In this document: positions 18,790 to 27,068 of the stretch, piece after piece
How the letters are laid out: each line of letters starts with the position of its first letter
How positions within the stretch are numbered: the stretch's first letter is position 1
Origin: Demequina sp. NBRC 110054
Lineage (GTDB): Bacteria > Actinomycetota > Actinomycetes > Actinomycetales > Demequinaceae
Assembly (NCBI RefSeq): GCF_002090115.1
Contig: NZ_BBRK01000005.1
Span: 434,001-498,000, forward strand
Direction: 5' to 3'
DNA: 64,000 nucleotides
Program-made: the position numbers and the translations under genes
The notes under the pieces: model-generated
The model's database searches: none
What the model was told of the DNA's origin: nothing
Seen by the model: only the letters and a program-made list of their open reading frames with translations

Positions 18790-20004
18790 ATGACGCGTAT
18801 GAGCGCGACCTTCACGGAACCTGCCGAGTCGCCCGCCCTCCTCCTTCTGGGTCAGCGTCGTGACCTCATGTCGGAGCGAGGCGTCGACTGCCCCGGAGCC
18901 CTGCCCTCGCCGTCCGATCCCGACCTGGTCGAGCGCGCCCTCAAGGCGAAGGAGGCGCTGGGCGACCGCGTCTTCATCCTGGGCCACCACTACCAGCGCG
19001 ACGAGGTCATCCAGTTCGCGGACGTCACGGGCGACTCGTTCAAGCTCGCGCGGGACGCGGCGAACCGCCCCGAGGCGGAGTTCATCGTCTTCTGCGGCGT
19101 GCACTTCATGGCGGAGTCGGCCGACATCCTCACCACGGACGAGCAGCAGGTCGTGCTGCCCGACATGGCCGCGGGCTGCTCGATGGCCGACATGGCGGAC
19201 ATCAACCAGGTCGAGGACGCGTGGGCGCAGCTAGCCGAGGCCGGCATCACCGACCGCACCATCCCGATCACCTACATGAACTCGACCGCCGCGCTCAAGG
19301 CGTTCTGCGGTCGCAACCGCGGCGCGGTGTGCACGTCATCCAACTCGGAGACCGCCCTGCGCTGGGCGTTCGACCAGATCGGCGGCGTCGAGGGCGACGG
19401 CAAGGTCTTCTTCTTCCCGGACCAGCACCTGGGCCGCAACACCGCGGTGCTCAAGCTCGCGATGAGCCTCGACGACTGCGTCGTCTGGGATCCGCGCAAG
19501 CCGCTGGGCGGCAACACCGTCGAGGAGCTCCAGGCCGCGCGGATGATCCTGTGGAAGGGCCACTGCTCGGTGCACGCCCGGTTCCGCAAGGAGAACATCG
19601 ACGCGCTGCGCGAGCAGGTCCCCGGGATCAACGTGATCGTGCACCCCGAGTGCGCGCACGACGTGGTGGCGGCAGCCGACATGGTCGGCTCCACCGAGTA
19701 CATCATCAAGGCCATCGAGGCCGCCGAGCCCGGCACCGCCTGGGCGATCGGCACGGAGCTCAACCTGGTGCGTCGCCTCGCGAACGCTCACCCGGACAAG
19801 GAGATCCACTTCCTCGAGGACACCGTCTGCTTCTGCTCGACGATGAACCGCATCGACGTCCCGCACCTCGTGTGGGCGCTCGAGTCGCTCGTCGCGGGCG
19901 AGGTGCCCAACCGCATCGAGGTGGACCCGCAGACGCAGGCTGAGGCCAAGGTGGCGCTGGACCGGATGCTCGCGCTTCCGGCCCCGGCGCCCGCGAACGA
20001 CTGA
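18790..20004 (+). CDS. nadA: Quinolinate synthase
   Basis: 404 residues. It condenses iminoaspartate with dihydroxyacetone phosphate to quinolinate in NAD synthesis using a [4Fe-4S] cluster. Motifs: GHHYQRDEVIQFADVTGDS (about residues 65-83), FCGVHFMAESADIL, YMNSTAALKAFCG, HPECAHDVV and the C-terminal TVCFCSTM; the three cluster cysteines lie within FCG, HPEC and VCFC. Start may be ATG 18790 or 18799; neither has a good ribosome site. nadB and nadC are absent from the window, which is unusual since they often follow nadA. The cluster makes it a likely client of ErpA. Confidence 0.97.
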   Translation: MTRMSATFTEPAESPALLLLGQRRDLMSERGVDCPGALPSPSDPDLVERALKAKEALGDRVFILGHHYQRDEVIQFADVTGDSFKLARDAANRPEAEFIVFCGVHFMAESADILTTDEQQVVLPDMAAGCSMADMADINQVEDAWAQLAEAGITDRTIPITYMNSTAALKAFCGRNRGAVCTSSNSETALRWAFDQIGGVEGDGKVFFFPDQHLGRNTAVLKLAMSLDDCVVWDPRKPLGGNTVEELQAARMILWKGHCSVHARFRKENIDALREQVPGINVIVHPECAHDVVAAADMVGSTEYIIKAIEAAEPGTAWAIGTELNLVRRLANAHPDKEIHFLEDTVCFCSTMNRIDVPHLVWALESLVAGEVPNRIEVDPQTQAEAKVALDRMLALPAPAPAND

Positions 20005-20041
20005 TAGCGCCGCACCGACGCGGCACACGAACCGGAGAATG

Positions 20042-20617
20042 ATGAGCAAGAACGACAGCACCGTCGACGTCCCCGACGAGGGCAGCACCGTCCCCGTCGG
20101 CAAGGGCCGCCCCACCCCCAAGCGCAAGGCGCAGGAGGCCGCGAACCACCGTCCCCTCGTGGGCGGTCAGGCGACCAAGGAGGACAAGCAGGCCCGCAAG
20201 GAGGCCATGCGAGCGCAGCGCGCCAAGGAGAACGAGGCGCTCATGTCGGGCGACGAGCGCAACATGCCCGCCGAGCACCGCGGCCCCGAGCGCCGCTGGA
20301 TCCGCGACTTCATCGACGCGCGCTCGTCCGCCGCCGAGTGGGCCATGCCCGTGATGCTCGCCTTCGTGGTGCTCACGCTCTTCGTCGGCAGCAGCGTCGT
20401 CGGCACCTTCATGATCATGGCCTTCTACCTGGTCCTCATCGGCATGGGCATCGAGGTGTGGCTCATCACCCGCTCGGCCAAGAAGCACTTCGAGGAGCGC
20501 TTCGGCATCGGCCGCCTCCCCCGCGGATGGCGCCTCTACGCGATCACGCGCGCGATGAACCTGCGCCGCATGCGCGTGCCCAAGCCCCAGGTCAAGCGCG
20601 GCGAGTACCCCAGCTGA
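20042..20617 (+). CDS. DUF3043 membrane protein
   Basis: 191 residues. A basic, hydrophilic N-terminal half (GKGRPTPKRKAQEAANHRPL and a KEDKQARKEAMRAQRAKE helix) is followed by two membrane helices (about residues 100-140; MPVMLAFVVLTLFVGSSVVG and TFMIMAFYLVLIGMGIEVWL) and a basic tail. The opening GRPTPKRKxxEAA and the middle SAAEWxMP are the signature of DUF3043, an actinobacterial family without known function. ATG 20042 is favoured over the adjacent ATG 20039 because GGAGA sits 3-7 nt upstream. It follows nadA by 37 bp and ends in a strong hairpin. Confidence 0.9.
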   Translation: MSKNDSTVDVPDEGSTVPVGKGRPTPKRKAQEAANHRPLVGGQATKEDKQARKEAMRAQRAKENEALMSGDERNMPAEHRGPERRWIRDFIDARSSAAEWAMPVMLAFVVLTLFVGSSVVGTFMIMAFYLVLIGMGIEVWLITRSAKKHFEERFGIGRLPRGWRLYAITRAMNLRRMRVPKPQVKRGEYPS

Positions 20618-20634
20618 CACGAGCATCGTCCGTG

Positions 20635-20660
20635 GGCCCCGAGGAGAGATCCTCGGGGCC
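20635..20660 (+). terminator. Terminator after the DUF3043 gene
   Basis: A perfect 11-bp stem, GGCCCCGAGGA and TCCTCGGGGCC, with a GAGA tetraloop, followed by TTCGTCGT. Confidence 0.85.
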
Positions 20661-20714
20661 TTCGTCGTCCCACCCGTCCCCCGCGCATCCCCGGACGGTC
20701 CTAGGGTGGAACGC

Positions 20715-21725
20715 ATGATCAACTACCGCTACCTGGGCAACTCCGGCCTCAAGATCACCGAGCTCGTCTACGGCAACTGGCTCACCCACGCCTCTCAGGT
20801 CGAGAACGACCAGGCGCGCGCGTGCGTCAACGCGGCGCTCGACGTCGGCATCACGACCTTCGACACCGCAGACGCCTACGCCAACACCGCCGCAGAGAAG
20901 GTCCTCGGCGAGGCGCTCAAGGGCGAGCGCCGCGAAGGCCTCGAGATCTTCACCAAGGTCTACTTCCCCACGGGCGCCAAGGGCGCGAACGACGTCGGCC
21001 TGTCCCGCAAGCACATCCTCGAGTCCATCAACGGCTCGCTCACGCGCCTCGGCACCGACTACGTGGATCTCTACCAGGCGCACCGCTTCGACTACGAGAC
21101 CCCGCTCGAGGAGACGATGCTCGCGTTCGCGGACATCGTCCGTCAGGGCAAGGCGCTCTACATCGGAGTGAGCGAGTGGAACGCGGGGCAGATCCGCGCG
21201 GGTGCGGCGCTCGCGAAGGAGTTGCACGTCCCGCTGATCTCCAACCAGCCCCAGTACTCGATGCTGTGGCGCGTGATCGAGGACCAGGTGGTCCCCGCGT
21301 CCGAGGAGTCGGGCCTGTCGCAGATCGTGTGGTCCCCGGTCGCGCAGGGCGTGCTCACCGGCAAGTACCTGCCCGGGAAGGCGGCTCCCGAGGGCTCGCG
21401 CGGCACGGACGAGAAGGGCGGCAAGGGCATGATCTCGCGCTTCCTCGACGACCAGGAGCTGCTCGAGCGCGTCCAGGGTCTGAAGCCGATCGCCGACGAG
21501 CTCGATCTCACGATGGCGCAGCTCGCGATCGCGTGGGTCCTGCAGAACTCGAACGTGGCCGCGGCGATCATCGGCGCTTCCCGCCCGCAGCAGGTCGTGG
21601 ACAACGCCAAGGCGTCCGGCGTGGAGATCCCGGCGGAGCTCATGGCACGCATCGACGAGGTGCTCGGCGACAAGGTCGTGAGCGACCCCTCGCGCACGGT
21701 GAGCCCGGCGACGCGACCGGTCTGA
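20715..21725 (+). CDS. Aldo/keto reductase (Kv-beta-like)
   Basis: 336 residues, an NADPH-dependent carbonyl reductase with the (beta/alpha)8 fold. The catalytic tetrad is recognisable: Asp and Tyr in FDTADAYANTAAEKVLGEAL, Lys in FTKVYFP (usual TK) and His in LYQAHRFD. The VWSPVAQGVLTGKYLPG and IIGASRPQQV segments are those of the AKR6/7 group of potassium-channel beta-subunit-like reductases. The physiological substrate is unknown. ATG 20715 gives the conserved start MINYRYLGNSGLKI; a GTG at 20706 is also in frame. It is flanked by terminators, so it is a single-gene unit. Confidence 0.93.
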   Translation: MINYRYLGNSGLKITELVYGNWLTHASQVENDQARACVNAALDVGITTFDTADAYANTAAEKVLGEALKGERREGLEIFTKVYFPTGAKGANDVGLSRKHILESINGSLTRLGTDYVDLYQAHRFDYETPLEETMLAFADIVRQGKALYIGVSEWNAGQIRAGAALAKELHVPLISNQPQYSMLWRVIEDQVVPASEESGLSQIVWSPVAQGVLTGKYLPGKAAPEGSRGTDEKGGKGMISRFLDDQELLERVQGLKPIADELDLTMAQLAIAWVLQNSNVAAAIIGASRPQQVVDNAKASGVEIPAELMARIDEVLGDKVVSDPSRTVSPATRPV

Positions 21726-21762
21726 TCCACCCAGGCACAAGAAGCGGTCCGGACATGCGAAA

Positions 21763-21792
21763 GCCCCCGGTTTATGTCCCAGAACCGGGGGC
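21763..21792 (+). terminator. Terminator after the aldo/keto reductase
   Basis: GCCCCCGGTT (21763-21772) and AACCGGGGGC (21783-21792) pair perfectly around a 10-nt loop. Confidence 0.75.
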
Positions 21793-21912
21793 CCGCGCAC
21801 GTTCAAAGGAGAAAACAATGCACTGCGTACGCCTGGCAGGTGCGTACACAGTCTCCAACGCCCGACACGGCGAGGACGTTCCCAGACTTGCGCAGAATTT
21901 CCGGAGAGTCTC

Positions 21913-22341
21913 GTGACGCTGACATGGACCGAGACACGCACCCGGATCCGCGCGCTCGGACTGGGCCTGGACGACGTGGTCGTCATGGGCTCGGGCCCGA
22001 TGCTCGCCCACGGCCTCGTGCCCGAGATCGGCGACATCGACCTGGTCGCCCGAGGCGAGGCCTGGGCGCTCGCGGCACGCCTCGGCGCCCCAGTCCCGGG
22101 CGAGCACGGAGACAAGGTGGTGCGGCTGCCTGGCTCGGTCGAGGTGTTCTCGGGCTGGTTCGGCCGCCCCGCCGCCGAGGTCTTCGCCACCGCGACGCGC
22201 GTCGACAGCATCCTCGTCGGCTCGCTCGAGGAGGTGCTCGCCTTCAAGCTCGTGCTCGGCCGACCGAAGGACCTCGCCCATATCGCGCTGCTGCGCGACG
22301 CGCTCCGCCAGCCCAAGGACGATGCCGACACACGTTCGTGA
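21913..22341 (+). CDS. Small nucleotidyltransferase-fold protein
   Basis: 142 residues. The pattern VVVMGSGPMLAHGL followed by EIGDIDLVARG resembles the GS...DxD active-site strand pair of minimal nucleotidyltransferases (MNT/AbiEii-like), and the C-terminal VGSLEEVLAFKLVLGRPKD resembles the helix that follows in that superfamily. Only one clear acidic pair (D-I-D) is visible, so catalysis is uncertain. No HEPN or antitoxin partner gene is adjacent, which argues against a toxin-antitoxin pair. It starts with GTG/ATG-type context at 21913, 120 bp after the preceding terminator, and converges on the LysR gene. Confidence 0.6.
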   Translation: MTLTWTETRTRIRALGLGLDDVVVMGSGPMLAHGLVPEIGDIDLVARGEAWALAARLGAPVPGEHGDKVVRLPGSVEVFSGWFGRPAAEVFATATRVDSILVGSLEEVLAFKLVLGRPKDLAHIALLRDALRQPKDDADTRS

Positions 22342-22409
22342 GCCGGCCACACGGACGATGCGTCCGGCGCCCACGAGGGATGGTCCCGTAGACATGTGGC
22401 GGCCGGCTA
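22341..22409. terminator. Possible bidirectional hairpin between convergent genes
   Basis: AGCCGGCCACAC near 22341-22352 can pair with GTGGCGGCCGGCT ending near 22409, enclosing a smaller near-palindrome CGGACGATGCGTCCG. The long loop makes this a weaker terminator call. Confidence 0.4.
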
Positions 22410-23306
22410 GGGACGGGCTGAGGCGATCTCCAGGATCCTCGACGCCCCGGGCGCGAGCCGCCGGCGCGGATCCCACACCGCCGCGAAGGGTCGCACCGCC
22501 GCGGGACCGTCCACGGTCACGCGGCGCAGGCGCCCGGCCGCGATGTCGTCGCGCACCGCGAGGCCGCTGAGCGCCCCGACTCCCCCGCCCGCGATGATCG
22601 TCGCGCGGACGGCCGCCGTCGTCGACAGTTCGGCCGCCGGGGCGACGACCCTGCCGGCTCCCACGACCGCCTCGAGCGACCTCTCCATGGTGAGCCGCGT
22701 GCCCGAGCCGGCCTCGCGGCTCACGAGCGGCGTGCGCGCGACCTCGGCCGGGGATACCGAGGTGCGGCGGGCCCACGGGTGGCCGGGGGCCACGACGAGC
22801 ACCACCTCGTCCTGCGCGAAGACGAAGCTGGCGAGCCCCTCGGGCGGATCGGGCGTCTCGACGAATCCCAGATCGTCCTGCCCGCTGCGCACGCGCTGGG
22901 CCACGGTCACGGAGTTGACGGCTGTGAGCTCGACGTGCGCCGCCGAGGGGTCGGACGCGTAGGTCACGAGCCATCCGGGCACGAGGTGCTCCGCGATCGT
23001 GAGGCTCGCGGCCACGCGCACGCGCGCCGCCCTGTCGCTGCGCAGCGCCGCGACCGCCGAGTCGAAGCCCTCCGCCTGACCCACGAGGGTCGCGGCCCAC
23101 TCGGCGACCAGCTTGCCGTGGTCCGTGAGCGCCGTGCCGCGCGCGGTGCGGTCGAACAGCGACAGCCCCCAGCGGCGCTCGAGCGCGCGCATCTTCTGCG
23201 ACACCGCCTGCTGACTGACGTCGAGCGCGTGCGCGGCCGCGGTGAGGCTGCCGTGCTGCTCGACGGCGACGATCATCCGCAGCTCGTCCAGCGTCGTCCC
23301 CGGCAT
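22407..23306 (-). CDS. LysR-family transcriptional regulator
   Basis: 299 residues: an N-terminal winged helix-turn-helix (VEQHGSLTAAAHALDVSQQA ... LERRWGLSLFDRTARGTALT, residues about 10-65) and a C-terminal periplasmic-binding-like effector domain (about 85-295). A GGGAGGTGGG site 1-5 nt before ATG 23306 decides the start over GTG 23318. It is divergent from the TDT transporter gene with 81 bp between, the classic arrangement in which the regulator controls its neighbour. The effector is probably the transported ion or organic acid (inference). Confidence 0.93.
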   Translation of the reverse strand: MPGTTLDELRMIVAVEQHGSLTAAAHALDVSQQAVSQKMRALERRWGLSLFDRTARGTALTDHGKLVAEWAATLVGQAEGFDSAVAALRSDRAARVRVAASLTIAEHLVPGWLVTYASDPSAAHVELTAVNSVTVAQRVRSGQDDLGFVETPDPPEGLASFVFAQDEVVLVVAPGHPWARRTSVSPAEVARTPLVSREAGSGTRLTMERSLEAVVGAGRVVAPAAELSTTAAVRATIIAGGGVGALSGLAVRDDIAAGRLRRVTVDGPAAVRPFAAVWDPRRRLAPGASRILEIASARP

Positions 23307-23387
23307 CCCACCTCCCACAATCTGTTCTTGTGGATACCCACGGATCCCACCCTACCGACCACCGCACCCCCTTGGGACCGTAGAACC

Positions 23388-24467
23388 ATGACCACCCGCG
23401 CCGCGATTCCCGCCATCACCCCCAACTGGTTCGCCGCCGTCATGGGCACGTCGATCCTGGGCACCGCGGCGGCGACCCTCCCCGTGTCGAGCCCGCTGCT
23501 CGACGTCCTCGCGTGGGCGGCCTGGGGGCTCGCGACCGTGCTCCTCGTCGTCGCGACGACCGTGACGATCGCGCACTACGTCGACGACAGGCACGCCGTC
23601 CGGCGCTACCTCGACGACCCTGGCATGGCCTACTTCTTCGGCGCCCAGGCAATGGGGCTGCTCGCGTACGGCGCCGCGACGCTCGTCGTAGCCCAGCCGC
23701 TGCTCGGGCAGAGCCTCGCGGTGGGCATCGACGCAGTGCTGTGGATCCTCGGCACCGCACTGGGCCTCGCGACCGCCGTCGGCGTGCCCGTGCTCGCCTT
23801 CACCCGTCATTCGGTCTCCCCCGATGCCGCCTCGGGCGCGTGGCTCATGCCCGTCGTCCCTCCTATGGTCTCGGCGGCGACCGGCGCGATGCTGCTGCCG
23901 TACGTCGATGGGGAGCTGGCGAAGACGCTCGCGCTCGCCTGCTACGCGATGTTCGGGCTCAGCGGCCTCGCGGCGATCATGGTGATCGCCTCGATCTGGA
24001 ACCGCCTGTCGCACCACCAGGTCGGCGCATCCGCCGCAGTCCCGACGCTGTGGATCGTCCTCGGACCGCTCGGTCAGTCGATCACCGCGGTCGGCATCCT
24101 CGCGGACAACGCGGCCGGGCCGCTCGGGATCGACTCCCACACGCTCCTGATGTTCTCGGTGCTCTACGGAGTGCCGGTCATGGGCTTCGCGCTCCTGTGG
24201 CTCGCGATCGCGCTCACGATCACGGTGCGCACGACGCGGTCGGGCCTCCCCTTCACGCTCGCGTGGTGGGCCTTCACCTTCCCCGTCGGCACGTGCGTCA
24301 CGGGCGCGAGCCAGCTCGCGAGGCACACGGATTCCGTCGCCCTCACGGGCCTCGCGGTGCTGCTCTACGCGCTGCTCGTCGCGGGCTGGGTGACCGCCGC
24401 TACGGGGACGATGCGCCACCTCCTGCCGCGCCGCGTGCCCCAGGAACCGGTCACCGTCGCGGCGTAG
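23388..24467 (+). CDS. TDT/SLAC1-family transporter
   Basis: 359 residues with ten hydrophobic helices, matching the tellurite-resistance/dicarboxylate transporter (TehA, Mae1, SLAC1) family. Typical segments are PNWFAAVMGTSILGTAA at the N-terminus, YFFGAQAMGLLAYGAATLV, PVVPPMVSAATGAMLLPY and FTLAWWAFTFPVGTCVTG. Members carry anions such as malate, sulfite or chloride; the substrate here is unknown. It is paired with the divergent LysR gene, a likely regulator. The stop lies 31 bp from the convergent pyrD stop. Confidence 0.9.
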   Translation: MTTRAAIPAITPNWFAAVMGTSILGTAAATLPVSSPLLDVLAWAAWGLATVLLVVATTVTIAHYVDDRHAVRRYLDDPGMAYFFGAQAMGLLAYGAATLVVAQPLLGQSLAVGIDAVLWILGTALGLATAVGVPVLAFTRHSVSPDAASGAWLMPVVPPMVSAATGAMLLPYVDGELAKTLALACYAMFGLSGLAAIMVIASIWNRLSHHQVGASAAVPTLWIVLGPLGQSITAVGILADNAAGPLGIDSHTLLMFSVLYGVPVMGFALLWLAIALTITVRTTRSGLPFTLAWWAFTFPVGTCVTGASQLARHTDSVALTGLAVLLYALLVAGWVTAATGTMRHLLPRRVPQEPVTVAA

Positions 24468-24486
24468 GTCTCCGCGGGGTAGGCCA

Positions 24487-24512
24487 ACGCCGAGCGCTCA
24501 GCGCCTCGGCGT
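24487..24512. terminator. Hairpin at the TDT transporter / pyrD junction
   Basis: ACGCCGAGCGC (24487-24497) pairs with GCGCCTCGGCGT (24501-24512) with one bulged base around a TCA loop. It overlaps the pyrD stop codon, so it would act mainly on the + strand transcript. Confidence 0.45.
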
Positions 24513-25517
24513 CACTCCCGCATTGATCCGCGCGGGCCACGCCGGACCCTCGTACACGAAGGCCGTGTAGCCCTGGAGCAGGGTCGCACCCGCGTCGAGC
24601 ATCGCCTGCGCATCCTCGACCGAGGTGATGCCGCCGACGCCGATCAGGCACATCCGCTCGCCGACGCGGGCCCGCAGGCGGGCGATCACCTCGAGCGCAC
24701 GCGGGAGCACGGGCGGGCCCGACAGGCCTCCCGGCCCACGGTCGTGACCGATCGTCGTGTTCGTCGCGACGATGCCGTCGAGCCCCAGCTCGAGCGCGAG
24801 GTCTGCGACGGCGTCCACGTCCTCGTCCGCGAGATCCGGAGCGATCTTCACCAGGAGCGGCACGTGCCGGTCGCCCACCGCATCGTCCGCGGCGATGCGC
24901 ACGTGCTCGAGGATCGGGCGCAGCGCCTCGGTCGACTGAAGATCGCGCAGGCCTGGGGTGTTGGGCGACGACACGTTGACGACGAGGTAGTCCGCGTAGG
25001 GCGCGAGCAGGCGCGCGGAGTAGCCGTAGTCGGTCGGCGCCTCCTCGGCCGGCGTCACCTTGGTCTTGCCGATGTTGACGCCCAGGATCACGTCCCGGCC
25101 TGACTTGTGCGCGCGCAGCCTCGCAAGACGACGCGCCACCGCGTCGGCGCCCTCGTTGTTGAAGCCCATGCGGTTGCGCAGGCCGCGCACGTCCTTCTCC
25201 CGCCACGAGCGGGGCTTCTCGTTGCCCGGCTGCGCGCGCGCCGTGACGGTGCCGATCTCGATGTGCGAGAAGCCCGCTGCGGCGAGGCCCGGGACCGCCT
25301 CGGCGTTCTTGTCCATCCCCGCGGCGAGCCCGAGCGGCGCGGGGAACGTGAGGCCGAGGGCGTGCACCGCAGCACCCTCGGAAGGTGCGGGGAAGACGCG
25401 TCGTCCGCCCAACAGACGGAGCAGCCGACCCCCGTAGCGGAAGCCCTTCACGGCGAAGCGATGGGCGAACTCCGGATCCATCCGGTAGATGATCTGCGTG
25501 AGGACGAGGTCGTACAT
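24498..25517 (-). CDS. pyrD: Dihydroorotate dehydrogenase (quinone), class 2
   Basis: 339 residues. It oxidises dihydroorotate to orotate with FMN and passes electrons to menaquinone at the membrane. Class 2 features are an N-terminal helical extension ([20 protein letters not shown]) for membrane contact and the serine base in [19 protein letters not shown]-binding segments [31 protein letters not shown] and [16 protein letters not shown] are present. The start ATG 25517 fits the family N-terminus; the frame extends to 25571 but would overlap the divergent pepA start. Its 32-bp spacing from pepA implies back-to-back promoters. Confidence 0.97.
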   Translation of the reverse strand: MYDLVLTQIIYRMDPEFAHRFAVKGFRYGGRLLRLLGGRRVFPAPSEGAAVHALGLTFPAPLGLAAGMDKNAEAVPGLAAAGFSHIEIGTVTARAQPGNEKPRSWREKDVRGLRNRMGFNNEGADAVARRLARLRAHKSGRDVILGVNIGKTKVTPAEEAPTDYGYSARLLAPYADYLVVNVSSPNTPGLRDLQSTEALRPILEHVRIAADDAVGDRHVPLLVKIAPDLADEDVDAVADLALELGLDGIVATNTTIGHDRGPGGLSGPPVLPRALEVIARLRARVGERMCLIGVGGITSVEDAQAMLDAGATLLQGYTAFVYEGPAWPARINAGVTPRR

Positions 25518-25549
25518 GGCTCCACGGTAGTCCGGGCTAGGCTCGAGGC

Positions 25550-27007
25550 ATGACATCACTGAACGCCACAAGCGACATCGTCACGTCCGTCCAGGCAGAT
25601 GCCCTCATCCTGGGCGTCGACGCGAACGGCACGATCCTGTCCCACCCGCAGCTCCCCGCCGAAGCGGTTACGCCCCTCCAGGCCGCCGCCGACCTGCTCG
25701 GCGTCAAGGGCAAGTGCTGCGCCACGACCGTGCTGCCCGGCACAGGCACCGCCGCCCGTCGCATCGTCCTGGTGGGCGTCGGCGAGGCCACCGCGCGCGA
25801 GCTGCGCGAGGCCGCCGGCACTGCGGCGCGCTGCTGCGGCGACGACCCTGACAGCGTGGTCGTCGCGATTCCCGCCGCGGACGACGCGGGCTACACCGCG
25901 CTCGCCGAGGGCGCCGTGCTCGGCGCCTACACGTTCCGCGACTACAAGACCTCCGCGGAGCCCGCCGAGGGCGAGGAGCCGTGGCCCGGCACCGCGTGGC
26001 ACGTCGCCGGCGCCTCGGACGCCGCGATCGAGCGCGCCTCGATCCTCGTGGCCGCGATCGCGGGGGTGCGCGACCTGGTCAACACACCGCCGCGCGACAT
26101 GTTCCCCGGCGCCGTCGCCGGGATCGCCCAGGACATCGGGTCGCAGCTCGGCGTCCAGGTCGAGGTGTGGGAGCCGGAGCGCCTCGCGCAGGAGGGCTTC
26201 GGAGGCATCCTCGGCGTCGGCATGGGCTCGGCCCGCCTGCCGCGCCTGGTCAAGGTCCAATGGAAGCCCGAGGACTCGAAGGGCCACGTCGCGCTGGTCG
26301 GCAAGGGCATCACCTTCGACACCGGAGGCATCTCGCTCAAGCCGCCGAAGGGCATGGAGACCATGAAGTCCGACATGTCGGGCTCGGCGGTCGTCCTGCA
26401 CACCACCTTCGCCGCCGCGCGGGCCCAGGTTCCGGTGACGGTCACCGCGTGGCTGTGCCTCGCGGAGAACATGCCGTCGGGCACCGCGCAGCGCCCGTCC
26501 GACGTCATCAAGATCTACGGCGGCAAGACCGTCGAGGTCATGAACACCGACGCCGAGGGACGCCTCGTGATGGCCGACGGCCTCGCCAAGGCGATCGAGG
26601 AGAACCCCGACATCGTCCTCGACGTCGCGACCCTCACGGGCGCGCAGGGCGTCGCGCTCGGCTCGCGCACCTCCGGCGTCATGGGCGACGAGGCCGTGCG
26701 CACGTCGGTCGTCGAGGCCGCCGACCGCGCTGGCGAGGACTTCTGGCCGATGCCGCTGCCCGGCCACCTGCGCGCGGGCCTCGACTCGCAGGTCGCCGAC
26801 CTCAAGAACATCGGCGACCCGATGGGCGGCATGCTCTCCGCCGGCCTGTTCCTCAAGGAGTTCGTGGGCGACACCCCGTGGGCCCACCTCGACATCGCTC
26901 GCCCCGCCTTCAACGAGGGCAGCCCCTGGGGCTGGACCGTCAAGGGCGCGACCGGCCACTCGGTCCGCACCCTGCTCGAGCTGATCGAGAACCACGCGCA
27001 GGCCTAG
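25550..27007 (+). CDS. pepA: Leucyl aminopeptidase (M17)
   Basis: 485 residues, a two-metal cytosolic aminopeptidase. The N-terminal macro-like domain (about 1-165) precedes the catalytic domain. Metal and catalytic residues are visible in VGKGITFDTGGISLKPPKGM, MKSDMSGSAVVL and the signature NTDAEGRLVMADGL (about residues 330-343). It functions in peptide turnover, and homologues bind DNA in some bacteria. The gene ends in a long hairpin, so it is likely monocistronic. Confidence 0.97.
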   Translation: MTSLNATSDIVTSVQADALILGVDANGTILSHPQLPAEAVTPLQAAADLLGVKGKCCATTVLPGTGTAARRIVLVGVGEATARELREAAGTAARCCGDDPDSVVVAIPAADDAGYTALAEGAVLGAYTFRDYKTSAEPAEGEEPWPGTAWHVAGASDAAIERASILVAAIAGVRDLVNTPPRDMFPGAVAGIAQDIGSQLGVQVEVWEPERLAQEGFGGILGVGMGSARLPRLVKVQWKPEDSKGHVALVGKGITFDTGGISLKPPKGMETMKSDMSGSAVVLHTTFAAARAQVPVTVTAWLCLAENMPSGTAQRPSDVIKIYGGKTVEVMNTDAEGRLVMADGLAKAIEENPDIVLDVATLTGAQGVALGSRTSGVMGDEAVRTSVVEAADRAGEDFWPMPLPGHLRAGLDSQVADLKNIGDPMGGMLSAGLFLKEFVGDTPWAHLDIARPAFNEGSPWGWTVKGATGHSVRTLLELIENHAQA

Positions 27008-27025
27008 CCACACGCCCCAGCGTTC

Positions 27026-27064
27026 ACGACGCCCGCATGCCCCCACGGGGCGTGCGGGCGTCGT
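27026..27064. terminator. Bidirectional terminator between pepA and the GGDEF-EAL gene
   Basis: A stem of about 18 bp with a single G-T wobble, ACGACGCCCGCATGCCCC against GGGGCGTGCGGGCGTCGT, spaced by only a few bases. It lies between convergent stops. Confidence 0.8.
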
Positions 27065-27068
27065 TGCG

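Noticed and set aside
21913-22341. Toxin-antitoxin or abortive-infection (AbiEii) locus
   Set aside because: The nucleotidyltransferase-like protein has no antitoxin or HEPN partner in the adjacent spaces.
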